This document shows positions 62,345-64,000 of a stretch of 64,000 bases of DNA, one piece after another. The number at the start of each line of letters is the position of its first letter. Position 1 is the stretch's first letter. The DNA is taken from the NCBI GenBank assembly GCA_964636225.1, contig CAZWQM010000001.1, positions 124,001 through 188,000 of the forward strand, in the 5' to 3' direction. Position numbers and translations under genes: made by a program. The notes below the pieces were generated by a model. That model made no database searches and had not been told where the DNA came from. It worked only from the letters and a program-made list of their open reading frames with translations. This DNA is from UBA1858 sp964636225 (lineage in GTDB: Bacteria > Pseudomonadota > Gammaproteobacteria > UBA4575).

Positions 62345-63088
62345 TTAGCTATCCTGTTCTTCCATGATTAGTGTTTTCACATCAGCAATCAGAGATTGAT
62401 CATGTAAAAAACTCGCACTGTATTGTGATCGCTTTACTCCATTTTTATCAATCAGAAAAACTCTCAGTATATGGGCAAATTTATTTGTCGGATTTCCTTC
62501 GTCGTCATATTCCTGATTAACAAATTGTCCAAAGCTATTAATGATTGGATTCAGTTCTTCCTGTGACGCAGTGGTTAAAAACTGCCATTCAGCCCCCCCC
62601 AAATCCTCACTCCCTTGACCATAAAACTTCATCACTTCCGGAGTATCATATTTTGGATCAAAGCTGAGACTGATCAGTCTCAGCTTATTTGATAATTCAG
62701 GATTGTCTTTCAGTGCTTCTTTCAGTTTATAAAATACCGCAGTAACTAATGGGCAACCATTCAGATCGGAACATTGTGTATAAATAAAACTTAGAATAAC
62801 AATCTTGTCCCCGTAGAAATCAGACAAGCGTTTTTCCTCGCCATCAGAGGTAAGAACGTTTCCATCCGCAGCTTCACCAAATGGAGGTAATTCATAAGTC
62901 CCCGGCTCCGGTAGTTCGAACTGCATCTCTCCCCAGCCAGGCGCATGCAGCACCACCTGATCTTCATGGCTTGCAACTTTGATTTTGGTTTCAGCCACAT
63001 CATTATTGTGTGCGGCTTTATTGATCGTAGAGTTATCACACCCACACAACAAAAATAGAGAAAAACAAGTAATATAAACGCTTTTCAT
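62345..63088 (-). CDS. SCO1/SenC-family copper chaperone lipoprotein
   Basis: Thioredoxin-fold copper-delivery protein of 247 residues. Lipobox LLCGC makes Cys17 the likely lipidation site. The copper motif is YTQCSDLNGCP, a CX5C spacing instead of the usual CX3C, and the third ligand histidine is in KFAHILRVFLIDKNG. MtoX is reported to be copper-dependent, so delivery of copper to MtoX is the likely job (inference). Start ATG 63088 precedes the signal peptide directly; the frame is open to 63130, inside the terminator hairpin. Confidence 0.9.
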   Translation of the reverse strand: MKSVYITCFSLFLLCGCDNSTINKAAHNNDVAETKIKVASHEDQVVLHAPGWGEMQFELPEPGTYELPPFGEAADGNVLTSDGEEKRLSDFYGDKIVILSFIYTQCSDLNGCPLVTAVFYKLKEALKDNPELSNKLRLISLSFDPKYDTPEVMKFYGQGSEDLGGAEWQFLTTASQEELNPIINSFGQFVNQEYDDEGNPTNKFAHILRVFLIDKNGVKRSQYSASFLHDQSLIADVKTLIMEEQDS

Positions 63089-63117
63089 AATTCGTAGTAT
63101 TAATCCTTCATATAAAT

Positions 63118-63145
63118 AAAAGGCCGCCAACGAGGGCGGCCTTTT
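63118..63145 (-). terminator. Strong hairpin between mtoX and the SCO gene
   Basis: Perfect stem (AAAAGGCCGCC at 63118-63128 with its complement at 63135-63145) with a 6-base loop and U-rich sequence after it on the minus strand. It should stop most mtoX transcripts and let limited read-through reach SCO, MauG and TlpA genes. Confidence 0.85.
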
Positions 63146-63160
63146 GTATTTAGAGCTTTA

Positions 63161-63180
63161 ACGTTTACTTTAGTAAACGT
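63161..63180 (-). repeat. Small perfect hairpin after mtoX
   Basis: ACGTTTAC and GTAAACGT around a 4-base loop, 18 bases past the mtoX stop and ahead of the larger hairpin. The pair of hairpins could protect the mtoX mRNA 3' end. Confidence 0.6.
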
Positions 63181-63198
63181 CAGCCTACCTCGAATATC

Positions 63199-64000
63199 TT
63201 ATTGTTCTACTTGAGACAACATTGTATCCGTAGAGTTCGGCTTTTGAGAGTATAGCGAGTAAGCGCCAAATCTCATTTGGTGTGCACGACCCAGCTTCAG
63301 CTTGTAGAAGTCGATAGTAAACTGATGATCAAGCTTCTTACCATTCCAGTGGAACAGTTTGAAGAATTGTTCGTCATCTTTACCTGTCTTGTCCCAGTTA
63401 CCTAGCAGAGATGTAGTAAAGTAGGCACGTTTACCGTCCCAGCTTTGAGAGATCATATTGACCTGCGAACCAATTTCATGTTCGTACAGCTGCTTAGGAT
63501 TGTGTACATCACTAATGTCGAAGTAGCGAGTCTTGCCATCCATGAATGTTTGAACCCAAAGGCCCTGATCGTCCGCAGTGATTGAAATATCTACAGGAAG
63601 AGGTACTTTCGAAGGATCGCCGATATCAGCAACATCTTTAGCCTGCCACTCACCATTTCCATCTTCATAGATCAACCAGATCTTTGAGGTCAATGCGGTA
63701 GTAGTCAAACACCAGTTGTTGGTACCAGACCAGGCACAACGAACTTCCAAAGGAGCTCCCGGAACGTCCAACACTTTCTTAGGCTTACGAGTGTGCAAGT
63801 CCCAAACAACCATAGTGTTACCAAAACGTTTCATAGCTTCAGGATCTGCCAACATCTGACCGAAGTCCATCATGTAGTTAGACCAGCCAGTGAAAGAAGA
63901 AGTGAACATTGCGTTAAGTCGAGGAAGAACTCGAATGTCGTAGCCGTAACCATCAGCAAATTGACCGCCTTTTTCAGCACCACGCAAATCTTCATCTGTT
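63199..64000 (-). CDS. mtoX: Methanethiol oxidase, selenium-binding-protein family (partial, 5' end outside window)
   Basis: C-terminal ~266 residues of a MtoX/SBP56 protein; the frame runs through the window edge. Matching segments: RGAEKGGQFADGYGYDIRVL, LNAMFTSSFTGWSNYMMDFG, VPGAPLEVRCAWSGTNNWC, LPVDISITADDQGLWVQTFMDG, and HEIGSQVNMISQSWDGKRAYFTTSLLGNWD. MtoX oxidises methanethiol to formaldehyde, sulfide and hydrogen peroxide and depends on copper in characterised methylotrophs. SCO and MauG-like genes directly downstream are as in the known mtoX operon. The N-terminus, where the signal peptide would be, is not visible. Confidence 0.9.
   Translation of the reverse strand, partial: TDEDLRGAEKGGQFADGYGYDIRVLPRLNAMFTSSFTGWSNYMMDFGQMLADPEAMKRFGNTMVVWDLHTRKPKKVLDVPGAPLEVRCAWSGTNNWCLTTTALTSKIWLIYEDGNGEWQAKDVADIGDPSKVPLPVDISITADDQGLWVQTFMDGKTRYFDISDVHNPKQLYEHEIGSQVNMISQSWDGKRAYFTTSLLGNWDKTGKDDEQFFKLFHWNGKKLDHQFTIDFYKLKLGRAHQMRFGAYSLYSQKPNSTDTMLSQVEQ

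Overview
The window is a chromosomal segment (by eye low-to-mid 40s % GC) of a gammaproteobacterium. Gene neighbourhoods typical of that class support this: mfd followed by a csiV-like gene, mtnP-hpt-mscS-nagZ, sdhCDAB-sdhE-ygfX, lysS-prfB-recJ with the prfB frameshift, and a full System I cytochrome c maturation operon. I cannot name the genus. The gene content suggests a respiring sulfur oxidiser that also oxidises C1 units and methylated sulfur compounds.

Layout. 0-7.2 kb: ccmABCDEFGHI (minus). 7.3-10 kb: a tetraheme NapC/NirT-type cytochrome and fccAB, flavocytochrome c sulfide dehydrogenase (plus), closed by a long composite hairpin. 10-21 kb: housekeeping genes (mfd, csiV-like, mtnP, hpt, mscS, nagZ, zapE, mdh), with a candidate small RNA near 17.9 kb. 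20-24 kb: a dehalogenase-like hydrolase, a TetR regulator, an Rrf2 regulator lacking the IscR cysteines, and a frameshifted unknown gene. 23.5-34 kb: the sdh operon, ygfZ, lysS, prfB and recJ.

34-58 kb is a tetrahydromethanopterin/methylofuran (H4MPT) C1 island in several transcription units. It carries the oxidation enzymes fae, mtdB, mch and fhcBADC. It also carries cofactor biosynthesis genes: a pterin-binding DHPS-like protein, DUF447, mfnB, mfnE-like, pabB, mfnF-like, an MfnD-like ATP-grasp, a HisA-like protein, a PTPS fusion protein, a CitG-like protein, a RimK/MptN-like ligase, another ATP-grasp and beta-RFAP synthase. The island is interrupted at 36.9-40.3 kb by unrelated DNA: an acyltransferase-like gene cut by an IS3-type end, a cation efflux gene, two truncated genes (DUF1223 and pilE) joined head to head, and srkA.

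58-64 kb (minus): an alcohol dehydrogenase-like gene, a small unknown protein, two paralogous TlpA-like thioredoxins, a MauG-like diheme peroxidase, a SCO protein and the 3' part of the methanethiol oxidase gene mtoX. The mtoX-SCO-MauG order matches the methanethiol oxidase operon known from methylotrophs.

Taken together, the window can be read as one route (inference). MtoX would turn methanethiol into formaldehyde, sulfide and hydrogen peroxide. Fae-MtdB-Mch-Fhc would oxidise the formaldehyde to formate, FccAB would oxidise the sulfide, and the Ccm system would mature the many c-type cytochromes involved. I saw no CRISPR array, tRNA or rRNA gene.
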